NCBI RefSeq assembly: GCF_003122365.1
Contig: NZ_CP029254.1
Span: 3,615,001 to 3,679,000, forward strand
Origin: Streptomyces spongiicola
GTDB lineage: Bacteria; Actinomycetota; Actinomycetes; Streptomycetales; Streptomycetaceae
Length of the DNA stretch: 64,000 nucleotides
Direction: 5' to 3'
The notes beneath the pieces were generated by a model that saw nothing but the letters and a program-made list of their open reading frames with translations, ran no database searches and was not told the DNA's origin. This document shows positions 44,201-51,277 of this stretch, one piece after another. A program made the translations under genes and the position numbers. Each line of letters opens with the position of its first letter. Positions within the stretch are counted from its first letter, which is position 1.

Positions 44201-44893
44201 ATCGTGGGCATCTTCGACGGCAGTACGGCCGTCAACCTCAACTCGCTGATCAACCAGTTCCCGGTGCTCGCCCGCGGCTACCGCAAGGGCCTCGCCGACC
44301 GGGACGGGGTCACGGCCGCCGCCCGCCTCGACGGCCTGCCGCCGGAGCTGGACCACGACCGGCTCACGCTGTACGCCCGCGCGGGCGTGAGCGTCGTGCA
44401 GTCCCTGCCGGAGGCGGTGCGCCGCGTGAAGGAGCTGGCCCCGCCCTCCGTGGCCGAGCGGGCCGTGCGGCTGCTCGCGCTCGCGGACGAGGTGCACGAG
44501 GAACTCGCCGCACACCGGCACAGCGCCCGCGCCGTCCCGGAAGCGGCGTTCGCCTCCGCCAGCCGGTACGCCCTGGTGTACGCCGGCGCCGCGAGCCTCC
44601 ACCTCTGGCTGGAGAACCGGGGCGGTGTCGTGGCCGACAGCCCGCTGTGGCACGACGTGGCCTGGCTGGACGCCGTACTCGCCCGGCTGCTGCACCGCCT
44701 GACCGGCACGCCTGACCTGGACGACGCCGACGGACCGGCCCTGGACGCCCTGCTGCCCGCACTGCACACCCAACACGAGCGCGGGCTGCTGTTCTCCCTG
44801 CTGCACTGCCCGCTGGCCGAGGCCACCGGCGCCACGAGCAGCACACCCGCCGACCACCCGACCCTCACCGCCTCGCCGAAGGACGCGGCATGA
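41219..44893 (+). CDS. Fatty acyl-AMP ligase fused to an acyl-CoA dehydrogenase domain
   Basis: 1,224 residues from a GTG. Residues 1-590 form an acyl-adenylating enzyme of FAAL type: LQYTSGSTGEPKGVMVPHG (P-loop), LPAYHDMGLIAMMLAPL, GYGLAESTLYVSG, YVTGRLKEMIIVHGRNLYPH and the A10 Lys in TTSGKIRRTLM. It would activate a free acid with ATP and load a carrier protein. After a Gly/Ala linker (590-640) an acyl-CoA dehydrogenase domain (about 650-1,020) follows: VVSLALTERAHGSDLLAGEL, LDGEKWLINNAGRAEL, FQVTRTLCSAMSLGMADHAL. The catalytic Glu box (IYEGTxEI in the family) reads IFDGSTAV, with Asp instead of Glu. The C-terminal 200 residues are helical. Fusion of these two activities is unusual. Confidence 0.85.
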   Translation: MTDFESFVSALRRRAARKPAHGAVRFSTGPAEESLTYAELDRAARSAAQWLRGRVATGDRVLVSCGPGTGFLRAFLGCLYAGAVPVPVPLPGGFGRQEARTTAIAADTGARLVLTDAAGLSAVERWLEGERTALAGITAAAVESAERAGDAEAWAEHTVEPDELCFLQYTSGSTGEPKGVMVPHGALVHNLRLMRDSHDWHGGMTWCSWLPAYHDMGLIAMMLAPLYLGGTAVLMSATEFLKRPVAWLRLIARHKADISCAPNFAYDLCARRLTEEQTAGLDLSHWRYACNGAEPVDAATLARFAERFAGAGFSPHSLLPGYGLAESTLYVSGTPVDEPPTVLRVDTGALAGGLVTEAESRSGGAVQELVSSGVVRGLDVRVVDADTGAVLPDGRVGEIWIRGDSVALGYWNRPEETERTFRAVTADGTGPFLRTGDLGALCDGHLYVTGRLKEMIIVHGRNLYPHDIERELRDLDPAFGDLPAAVFASCPGGSVAEEIVAVQEVHSRGVPAETLATLARTARARLAQRLGVRVGGVVLVKPGRIQRTTSGKIRRTLMRALFERAELIVLNEELSPELRAAFRTQGDAADATPGGRANGVGNSAGGVAVACGVGRDADEMRVLSVAEGGAWDPYALGRELEVRLGDPGDGRRAFSHRGSAQADRAEEFPADVCRELDELGLPRWFVPAPFGGELRSAEELSQLIRILARRDFTVALGHAKTYLGAVSVWLAGRSEQAGALAARVCEGAVVSLALTERAHGSDLLAGELRAERTAGGWRLDGEKWLINNAGRAELVCVLARAEPDGGSRGFSLFLVDKARLAPGTWRPLPRVPTHGVRGADISGVAFDGAELPADALVGAEGEGLEIVLKGFQVTRTLCSAMSLGMADHALRIATGFSRTHRLYGRPLAHLPHAARTLAEAYADLLAMEAASLVATRSVHTLTEELSAVSAVVKYLVPTLGDEVIGALRGLLGARAMLVEDFADGAFQKLERDHRIVGIFDGSTAVNLNSLINQFPVLARGYRKGLADRDGVTAAARLDGLPPELDHDRLTLYARAGVSVVQSLPEAVRRVKELAPPSVAERAVRLLALADEVHEELAAHRHSARAVPEAAFASASRYALVYAGAASLHLWLENRGGVVADSPLWHDVAWLDAVLARLLHRLTGTPDLDDADGPALDALLPALHTQHERGLLFSLLHCPLAEATGATSSTPADHPTLTASPKDAA

Positions 44894-46713
44894 CGGCCCT
44901 GCCGACCACGAGCGCCACGGAGGTCCGCGCGGACGGCGCCCGGCGTGACACCGCCCTGGAACGCCTCGACCGCTTGGAGACCCTGCTCGGCGACCCGTAC
45001 GACCCCGCCAACCCGCTCGGCGAAGCGGCCGTCCTCGGCGCCGACGAGCGCGGCGAGCTGCCCGCGGACGGCGAGCGTGCGCTGGCCGCGTACGGGCTGG
45101 GGGCCGAGTTCGCGCCGGCCGCGCTCGGCGGCCGCTTCGAGCGTGCCGACCGGTTCGCGCTGCTGATGCGGGCGATCTTCCGCCGGGACTGTTCCCTGGG
45201 CATCGGCCACGGCGTCACCAGCTTCATCGCGGGTCTGCCGATCTGGTCGGACGGCAGCCCCGAGCAGCAGCAGCGGGCGGCCGATCTACTGTGCGGCGGT
45301 GGCCGGATCGTCGCCGCCTACACCGAGCTCGACCACGGCAGCGACTTCACTCGGATCTCGCTCGCCGCGGGCCCCGCGGCCGACGGCGGCTATCTCCTCG
45401 ACGGCGGCAAGCAACTCGTCAACAACATCGGCCGGGCCGAGGCCGCCGTGCTCTTCGCCCGCACCGACGAACGGCCCGGCAGCCGCGGCCACTCGCATCT
45501 GCTGGTCGACCTCGACGCCCTGCCCGCGGGGCACGTCGACCGCACCGCCCGCTATCCCACCTCCGGGGGCCGCGGCTGCCTGCTGGGGGGCGCACGGTTC
45601 GACTCCTGCCCCGTCCCGGCCGCCGCCCTGCTCGGCGAGGAGGGCGGCGCCATGGAGACCGTACTGAAGGTCTTCCAGGTGACCCGCTGTGTGCTGCCCG
45701 GCATGGTCGTCGGCGTCGGTGACAGCCAGCTGCGCACGGTCCTCGCCTTCGCCGGGGAACGCCAGCTGTACGGGGCCCCGGTGAGCGCGCTGCCGCTGCC
45801 CCGCTCGGTGCTCACTGACGCCTTCGTGGACCTGCTGATCTGTGACGCGCTGTCCATGGTCGCCGCCCGCACCCTGCACCTGCGTCCCGCCGAGGCGAGC
45901 GTGCGCGCGGCGGCGGTGAAGTACCTCGTGCCCAAGCTGCTCCAGGAGAACTCCTACCGGCTCGGCGTGGTGCTGGGCGCCCGCAGCTACCTACGCGAAG
46001 GGCCGTACGCGGCGTTCCAGAAGGCGGCGCGCGACCTGCCCGTGGTGGCGCTGGCCCACGCCAGCGGCGCGGTGTGCCTCGCGAACATCGTCCCGCAGCT
46101 GCCCCGGCTCGCCGAGCGCGCCTGGCAGCCCGCGCTGGACGCCCGCACCAGCGGGCCGGACGGCGACGAGGCCCTGTTCCGCCTGCACGACCCGCTGCCC
46201 TCGCTCGACTTCGGCAGACTGGAGCTGACCACGCGCGGGGCCGACGGCCTGGCCGGCCGGCTTCCGCTGTTCGCCCGGGACCTGGCCAGGCAGGCGGCCA
46301 CCCGTCCCGAGCTAGCCGAACTCGCCGGTTTGGCCGGCGAGTTCAGTGACACGCTGGCCGACCTGGCGCGCCGCAGTGCCGCCCTGCCGCCGCTGGAGCG
46401 GACCCCGGTCGCCGGTCGCCGCTCCTTCCTGCTGGCCGAGCGGTACGTGCTGCTGCTCGCGGCCGCCGCCTGCCTGGGCGTCTGGCGTACGGCGCGGCGC
46501 TCCGACGGTTTCCTCGCCGACCCGCTGTGGGTCACGGCGGCGCTGCACCGGCTCGCCGGGCGGCTCGGCCCGCGCCGCGGGCCGCTGCCCCAGGCCGCCG
46601 CCGGGGCGCTATTCGACGAGTTGTCCGCTCGCCACGACGACGCCCGCACCTTCGACCTGTTCCGCACCCGGCTCGCCCTGCGGGCCGTACCCGTCAAGGG
46701 AGTTGCCCCATGA
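44890..46713 (+). CDS. Second acyl-CoA dehydrogenase-like flavoprotein, catalytic base missing
   Basis: 607 residues. Family segments: FAGGLPIW-type IAGLPIWSDGSPEQQQRAAD, VAAYTELDHGSDFTRISLAA, LDGGKQLVNNIGRAEAAVLF and FQVTRCVLPGMVVGVGDSQL. The box that carries the catalytic Glu (IYEGTxEI) aligns with VALAHASGAVCL, so neither Glu nor Asp is present. It is closely similar in layout to the dehydrogenase half of the preceding fusion, with which it overlaps by 4 bp; I infer a heteromeric dehydrogenase in which this chain may be structural. The pair would introduce double bonds in a carrier-bound acyl chain. Confidence 0.8.
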   Translation: MTALPTTSATEVRADGARRDTALERLDRLETLLGDPYDPANPLGEAAVLGADERGELPADGERALAAYGLGAEFAPAALGGRFERADRFALLMRAIFRRDCSLGIGHGVTSFIAGLPIWSDGSPEQQQRAADLLCGGGRIVAAYTELDHGSDFTRISLAAGPAADGGYLLDGGKQLVNNIGRAEAAVLFARTDERPGSRGHSHLLVDLDALPAGHVDRTARYPTSGGRGCLLGGARFDSCPVPAAALLGEEGGAMETVLKVFQVTRCVLPGMVVGVGDSQLRTVLAFAGERQLYGAPVSALPLPRSVLTDAFVDLLICDALSMVAARTLHLRPAEASVRAAAVKYLVPKLLQENSYRLGVVLGARSYLREGPYAAFQKAARDLPVVALAHASGAVCLANIVPQLPRLAERAWQPALDARTSGPDGDEALFRLHDPLPSLDFGRLELTTRGADGLAGRLPLFARDLARQAATRPELAELAGLAGEFSDTLADLARRSAALPPLERTPVAGRRSFLLAERYVLLLAAAACLGVWRTARRSDGFLADPLWVTAALHRLAGRLGPRRGPLPQAAAGALFDELSARHDDARTFDLFRTRLALRAVPVKGVAP

Positions 46714-47015
46714 CCGAAGCTACCGTCACCGACATCGCGACCGACGATACATCGGCCACCCCAGACCCCGTCACCTCGCCGCAGGCCATCCGCAGCTGGC
46801 TCGTCGACCGGGTCGCCTACTACCTCGAACGTACCCCGGCCGACATCGACGCGGGCGCCGAACTCGCCGGGCTGGGCCTGGACTCCGTGTACGCCCTGAC
46901 CCTGTGCGGCGACGTCGAGGACCGTTTCGACCTCGTCGTGGAGCCCACCATGGCCTGGGACCACCCGACCATCGACGCGATCACCGGCCACCTGGCCACC
47001 GAGCTGGCCCGCTAG
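46710..47015 (+). CDS. Carrier protein (third ACP/PCP-like)
   Basis: 101 residues, ATGA overlap with the dehydrogenase gene. The pantetheine Ser is in AGLGLDSVYALTLCGDVEDR. A 25-residue Thr/Asp-rich N-terminal extension precedes it. It is the likely acceptor of the acyl group activated by the ligase fusion and the substrate carrier for the two dehydrogenases, as in other lipopeptide systems that use a ligase, ACP and dehydrogenase set. Confidence 0.9.
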   Translation: MTEATVTDIATDDTSATPDPVTSPQAIRSWLVDRVAYYLERTPADIDAGAELAGLGLDSVYALTLCGDVEDRFDLVVEPTMAWDHPTIDAITGHLATELAR

Positions 47016-47072
47016 GCCGGCCGTCGGACCAGACCGGATCCAACCGCCGTCCGCCGGACGGACCGGCGCCGC

Positions 47073-47129
47073 ACAGGGCCGGGGCCGTCCTCCCTCCCCT
47101 GGGGGGGGAACGGCCCCTGCCCGCCCTGT
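47073..47129 (+). terminator. Large GC-rich stem-loop between carrier and SbnA-like genes
   Basis: ACAGGGC (47,073-47,079) and GGGGCCGT (47,081-47,088) pair with ACGGCCCC (47,110-47,117) and GCCCTGT (47,123-47,129), with further C/G runs in the loop. It lies in a 183-bp gap, 58 bp after a stop codon and 70 bp before the next start. It could end the acyl-loading transcript or act as an attenuator. Confidence 0.5.
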
Positions 47130-47198
47130 TTCCGCGCCCCGCGACACGGCGGACGCGCGCCATTTCCGCACCGCTTCTCCGGGAGGGGGCGAACAGCC

Positions 47199-48182
47199 AT
47201 GCCCGAGAAAACGTTCCCTGGCATTCTGTCGACCGTAGGAAATACCCCGCTCGTCGCATTCGAAAAACTGCTGCCGGACTTGGGCTCCCGCGTGTTCGGG
47301 AAGATCGAGAGATTCAATCCGGGGGGCAGCATCAAGGACCGTTCCGCGCTCGGCATGCTTCTCGCGGCCATCCGCAGCGGCAACGTGGAGCCGGGCCGTT
47401 CGGTGATCGTCGAGTCCAGCTCCGGAAATCTCGCCGTCGGACTCGCCCAGATCTGCCGGTACTTCGGACTGCGCTTTATCTGTGTGGTGGACGGCAAGAC
47501 CACCGGGCAGAACCTCGCCATCCTCAAAGCCTTCGGCGCCGAGGTGGAGGTGGTGACCGAACGCGACCATCTGACGGGCGAGTTCCTGCCGGTCCGGCTG
47601 CGCCGGGTGCGCGAGCTGGTCGACCGGATACCGGACTCGTACTGGCCTAACCAATACACCAGCCTGCTCAACCCCAAGGCCCACGAGACGACCATGCGGG
47701 AGATCGAGGAGGCCCTGGACGGCAAAGTCGATTTCCTCTTCTGCTCGGTCAGCACCTTCGGCACCCTGCGCGGCTGCCGGGACCACATCAGAGCGCGCGG
47801 TCTGGACACCACGATCGTCGCCGTCGACGCGATGGGCAGCGCGATCTTCGGTCTGGAGTCCACCCAGCGCCTGATCCCGGGGCACGGCGCGTCCGTAGTA
47901 CCGCCGCTGATGGATGCCTCGGCCTCCGACGAGGTGGTGCACATCTCCGACCTGGAGTGCGTCACCGCCTGCCGTCGGCTCATCGACCGGGAGGCGGTCC
48001 TCGCGGGCGGCTCGTCCGGTGCCACCGTGGCGGCGCTGTGGAAGATCAGGCACCGCATACCCGATGGCTCGAACTGCGTCCTCATCTTCCCGGACGGCGG
48101 CGACCGCTATCTCGACACCATCTACTCGGACTCCTGGGTGCGCGAGAACTTCGGCGACGTCTCATACCTGTGGAAGGACTGA
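47199..48182 (+). CDS. SbnA-type PLP enzyme, N-(2-amino-2-carboxyethyl)-L-glutamate synthase
   Basis: 327 residues, cysteine-synthase fold. The PLP Lys is in FNPGGSIKDRSALGMLLAAI; the substrate loop is VIVESSSGNLAVGLAQICR; cofactor phosphate contact VSTFGTLRGCRDHI. The SbnA branch differs from CysK in joining O-phosphoserine with glutamate. With the SbnB homologue at 49,932 it makes L-2,3-diaminopropionate (Dap). This supports a Dap residue in the NRPS product. The 183-bp gap on its left holds the stem-loop described separately. Confidence 0.88.
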   Translation: MPEKTFPGILSTVGNTPLVAFEKLLPDLGSRVFGKIERFNPGGSIKDRSALGMLLAAIRSGNVEPGRSVIVESSSGNLAVGLAQICRYFGLRFICVVDGKTTGQNLAILKAFGAEVEVVTERDHLTGEFLPVRLRRVRELVDRIPDSYWPNQYTSLLNPKAHETTMREIEEALDGKVDFLFCSVSTFGTLRGCRDHIRARGLDTTIVAVDAMGSAIFGLESTQRLIPGHGASVVPPLMDASASDEVVHISDLECVTACRRLIDREAVLAGGSSGATVAALWKIRHRIPDGSNCVLIFPDGGDRYLDTIYSDSWVRENFGDVSYLWKD

Positions 48183-48188
48183 ACGCCG

Positions 48189-49541
48189 ATGCTCATGTCC
48201 ACCGGCCAGGAGGCGCTCTGGCTCGCCCACCGGATCGACCCGGACAGCTCCGCGTACAACGTCGTCCTCGCGGTACGGCTTCGTGACCGCGTCGACACCG
48301 AGGTCCTGCAGCGGGCGCTGACCGCACTCGTCGAACGGCACGAACTGCTGCGCTCCCGCTTCCCCGCCACCGACGAGGGGCCCGTACGGCTGCTCATGGC
48401 GCCCGAGTCGGTGCGGCTCGAGGTGCGGGAGGTGCCGGACACCGACGAGGAGAGTTTGTTCCGGCTCGCCCAGTGGGCGGGCGAGGAGCCGTTCCGCATC
48501 ATGGAGTCTGGGGCGTTCCGCGCGGTGCTGCTGCGCCGGGCGCCCGACGACGCGGTGCTGGTCACCGCCACCCACCATCTGGTCAGCGACGCCACCTCAC
48601 AGTGGTTGCTGGTGCGCGACCTGTTCGCCGAGTACGGCGCCCGCACCGGGCAGGGCGCACCCGTCGCCCCGCCCGGTGCGGTGACGCCTTGGGACGAACA
48701 GGTGTGTGCCGAGCGGGACTTCGTCGCCTCGCCGCGCGGGCAGCGGGCCGCCGCGTACTGGCAGGGCATGTGCGCCGGGCTCCGGGCGGCGGAGCTGCCC
48801 ACCGACCGGCCGCGGCCGGCGCAGCGCACCCTCAACGGTGCCACCCATGAGGTGAGGCTGGACACGGCGACGGCGCGACGGCTGCGGGGAGCGGCCGCGG
48901 ATCGCGGCCTCACGCCGTTCGCGTGGCTGCTCGGCACTTTCCAGTCCGCCCTGCACCGTTCCGGCGCCGGCGACGGCTTCCTCATCGGCTGCCCGGCCAC
49001 CACACGGTTCGCGCCCGGCACCCGGGAGGCGGTCGGCTACTACGTCAACGCGCTGCCGGTCGTCGGGCGGTTCACGTCCGCGATGACGCTGCTGGAGGTC
49101 GTCGAGTCGGCGCAGCGGCAGCTGCGCACCGGGATGGCACACGCCCGCCATCCCGTCGAGTTGCTGGACGGCGGGCCCTCGCGCGGGCCGCTGTTCCGGA
49201 TCTCCTGCACGTTGGTGGCCACGGACCGGCTGCCGGTTCCCGGGCTGTACGAGGGGCCGGTGCGGCTCGGCGGACTGCGGGCCGAACTGTGCGACGTGCC
49301 GCAGCAGGAGGGGCAGCTCGACCTGACCGTGGAGGTGCTCCAGGGCGCCGACGGCTTCCGGGCGGTGCTGCGCTACAACACCGACTTGTTCGACGCGGCC
49401 ACGATGGAACGGTTCGGGGACACCTGGCGCCGCCTGCTCGACACCTCCCTCGACACGCCCGGCACCCGCGTGGCCGACGTCTCCCTCGTCGCCCACGACG
49501 ACCTGGCCTTCCTGCTCGCACTGGGGTCGGGGTCGGCATGA
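48189..49541 (+). CDS. Stand-alone NRPS condensation-domain protein
   Basis: 450 residues, one condensation domain with no carrier or adenylation parts. The active-site motif is HHLVSDATS (HHxxxD), in the sequence VLVTATHHLVSDATSQWLLV. N-terminal STGQEALWLAHRIDPDSSAYN and C-terminal LRYNTDLFDAATMERFGD match the family. The first NRPS begins with an adenylation domain, so this protein may acylate the first amino acid in trans, using the acyl group from a carrier protein. It follows the SbnA gene by 6 bp. Confidence 0.88.
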   Translation: MLMSTGQEALWLAHRIDPDSSAYNVVLAVRLRDRVDTEVLQRALTALVERHELLRSRFPATDEGPVRLLMAPESVRLEVREVPDTDEESLFRLAQWAGEEPFRIMESGAFRAVLLRRAPDDAVLVTATHHLVSDATSQWLLVRDLFAEYGARTGQGAPVAPPGAVTPWDEQVCAERDFVASPRGQRAAAYWQGMCAGLRAAELPTDRPRPAQRTLNGATHEVRLDTATARRLRGAAADRGLTPFAWLLGTFQSALHRSGAGDGFLIGCPATTRFAPGTREAVGYYVNALPVVGRFTSAMTLLEVVESAQRQLRTGMAHARHPVELLDGGPSRGPLFRISCTLVATDRLPVPGLYEGPVRLGGLRAELCDVPQQEGQLDLTVEVLQGADGFRAVLRYNTDLFDAATMERFGDTWRRLLDTSLDTPGTRVADVSLVAHDDLAFLLALGSGSA

Positions 49542-49799
49542 ATGCGCCGACGGGGGCGCATGACGGGTGGCGCGGGGGCTGTCGCGTCAGCGCAGTGGAC
49601 CCCGAGGGCGCCGCCGAAGTGGTCGAAGGTTACACGAGGGCGTCGGGTTCACCAGGCCCGCCGTCACCGTCCCCGGGCTGCTGCGCGGCCACGCCGTCCC
49701 GCGCGTCGCTCTCCTCGAGGTCGACGTCGAATGCCCCGAACCGGCCGTCCTGGGCCGGTATGAGCCGGAGGCCCGTACGGGAGCGACGACCCGGCGGGA

Positions 49800-49817
49800 C
49801 GTATAGGGCGGATATAG
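49800..49817 (+). promoter_or_regulatory. Direct heptamer repeat, SARP-type operator candidate (site 3)
   Basis: CGTATAG at 49,800-49,806 and GATATAG at 49,811-49,817 (11-bp period), followed by CGCCC. It lies in the 390-bp gap 49,542-49,931, which has no convincing gene, and 114 bp before the SbnB-like gene. It would control the Dap and NRPS transcription unit. Confidence 0.65.
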
Positions 49818-49931
49818 CGCCCAAGCCCACCATCGCTGCATGACCACAGGCTCTGGCCGCACCGCCGCCGGCCTGTTCTCGCCATCATCTCTGGCCCTTG
49901 TCCTCGCCCGTCCCGCAGAGAGGGAACCCCC

Positions 49932-50930
49932 ATGCTGATCCTCCGGCGCACCGATGTGGCGGACGTGCTGTCCGGCCGGGAGACGGAGATCATCCACCTC
50001 GTCGCCGACACCTACCGGCTGCACGACGCCGGGCAGACGTCCCTGCCGCACTCGACGTTCCTGCGCTTCCCCGAGGAGCACCACCGCAGCGACCGGATCA
50101 TCGGCCTGCCGGCTTACCGCGGCGGTGAGCGCCCGGCGGCCGGGATGAAGTGGATCGCCTCCTTCCCGGGCAACGTCGGCGCCGGCACCGAGCGTGCAAG
50201 TGCCGCCATCGTGCTCAACTCCCTCGATCACGGCCGACCGGTCGCGTTCGTTGAGGGCGCCGTGGTCTCGGCCAAGCGCACTGCCGCGAGCGCGGCGCTC
50301 GCGGCTGCGGAGCTCACCGCCAAGCGGCCCCCGGTCTCCGTGCTGCTGGTCGGCTGCGGCGTGATCAACCTGGAGATCCTGCGCTTCCTGGCCGCCGCCC
50401 TGCCCGGGCTGCGCGAGGCCGCCCTGTACGACACCGACCCTGAACGCGCCGAGGCGTTCGCCGACAGCTGTGCCGAGGCCGCGCCCGAGGTGAAGGCCCA
50501 CCCGGTGACCGACCTGGCGGCGGCCCTCGGCGAGCACCGGCTGGTGTCGCTGGCCACCACCGCCGCCACCCCGCACATGGACCTGACCGCATGCGGCCCG
50601 GACACCACCGTGCTGCACGTCTCGCTGCGCGACCTGACGGCCGGGGCGATTCTCGGCGCGGTCAACGTGGTCGACGACACCGACCACGTCTGTCGCGAGC
50701 GCACCTCCCTCGACATGGCCCAACAGGCCACTGGGAACAGGGACTTCGTCGCCGCCGAGATCGGCGCGCTGCTGCGCGGCACCGCGACCCTGCGCCGCGT
50801 CCCGGAACGGCCCGTCGTCTACTCCCCGTTCGGCCTCGGTGTGCTGGACATCGCGCTGGCCGAGTACGTGCGCGAGGAGGCCGAACGGCGCGGGCTGGGC
50901 GTCCGCGTCGAGGACTTCCTGCCGGCCTGA
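49932..50930 (+). CDS. SbnB-type 2,3-diaminopropionate synthase (ornithine cyclodeaminase fold)
   Basis: 332 residues. Rossmann motif SVLLVGCGVINLEILRFLAA; the substrate-binding region GMKWIASFPGNVGAGTERAS; PVAFVEGAVVSAKRTAASAA matches the ornithine cyclodeaminase/mu-crystallin family. SbnB oxidatively splits the SbnA product to Dap and 2-oxoglutarate with NAD. The pair, on either side of operator site 3, gives the Dap supply; this gene starts the NRPS transcription unit with the MbtH gene next. Confidence 0.9.
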   Translation: MLILRRTDVADVLSGRETEIIHLVADTYRLHDAGQTSLPHSTFLRFPEEHHRSDRIIGLPAYRGGERPAAGMKWIASFPGNVGAGTERASAAIVLNSLDHGRPVAFVEGAVVSAKRTAASAALAAAELTAKRPPVSVLLVGCGVINLEILRFLAAALPGLREAALYDTDPERAEAFADSCAEAAPEVKAHPVTDLAAALGEHRLVSLATTAATPHMDLTACGPDTTVLHVSLRDLTAGAILGAVNVVDDTDHVCRERTSLDMAQQATGNRDFVAAEIGALLRGTATLRRVPERPVVYSPFGLGVLDIALAEYVREEAERRGLGVRVEDFLPA

Positions 50931-51016
50931 GCATCACGCCCGTATGCCTGTGGTCGTCCGCCTCTGCCGACGCTGCCCGAACCCACCCGTCCATTCGTAA
51001 GCCTGAAGGAGTTCCC

Positions 51017-51235
51017 ATGACCACCGAGCAAACCGAAGGCTCCCGCCAGCGCGTGGTGTTCAACGACGAGGAGCAGTACTCGCTGTGGCCCGTCGGGCGG
51101 GAGCTGCCCGCCGGCTGGCACGCCGAGGGCACCGAGGGCTCCCGAGAGGAGTGCCTGGCCCGGATCGCCGAGGTGTGGACCGACATGCGCCCGCTGAGCC
51201 TGCGCCGCCGCATGGACGAGTCCTCCGCGGCCTGA
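51017..51235 (+). CDS. MbtH-like NRPS accessory protein
   Basis: 72 residues, ATG 51,017 after AAGGA. The family pattern is complete: VVFNDEEQYSLWPVGRELPA, GWHAEGTEGSREECLARIAE and VWTDMRPLSLRRRMDE, with the conserved Trp, Pro and Arg residues. MbtH proteins bind adenylation domains and help them fold or work. It sits directly before the NRPS genes. Confidence 0.96.
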   Translation: MTTEQTEGSRQRVVFNDEEQYSLWPVGRELPAGWHAEGTEGSREECLARIAEVWTDMRPLSLRRRMDESSAA

Positions 51236-51277
51236 GTCCGCCACCGCCCGACACCCAGGTCTGTGACAGGAGTTGCC

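Noticed and set aside
49542..49806. Small plus-strand open frames of 73 and 79 codons between the condensation protein and the SbnB-like gene
   Set aside because: They overlap each other, have no convincing ribosome-binding site or homology pattern, and the region holds operator site 3.
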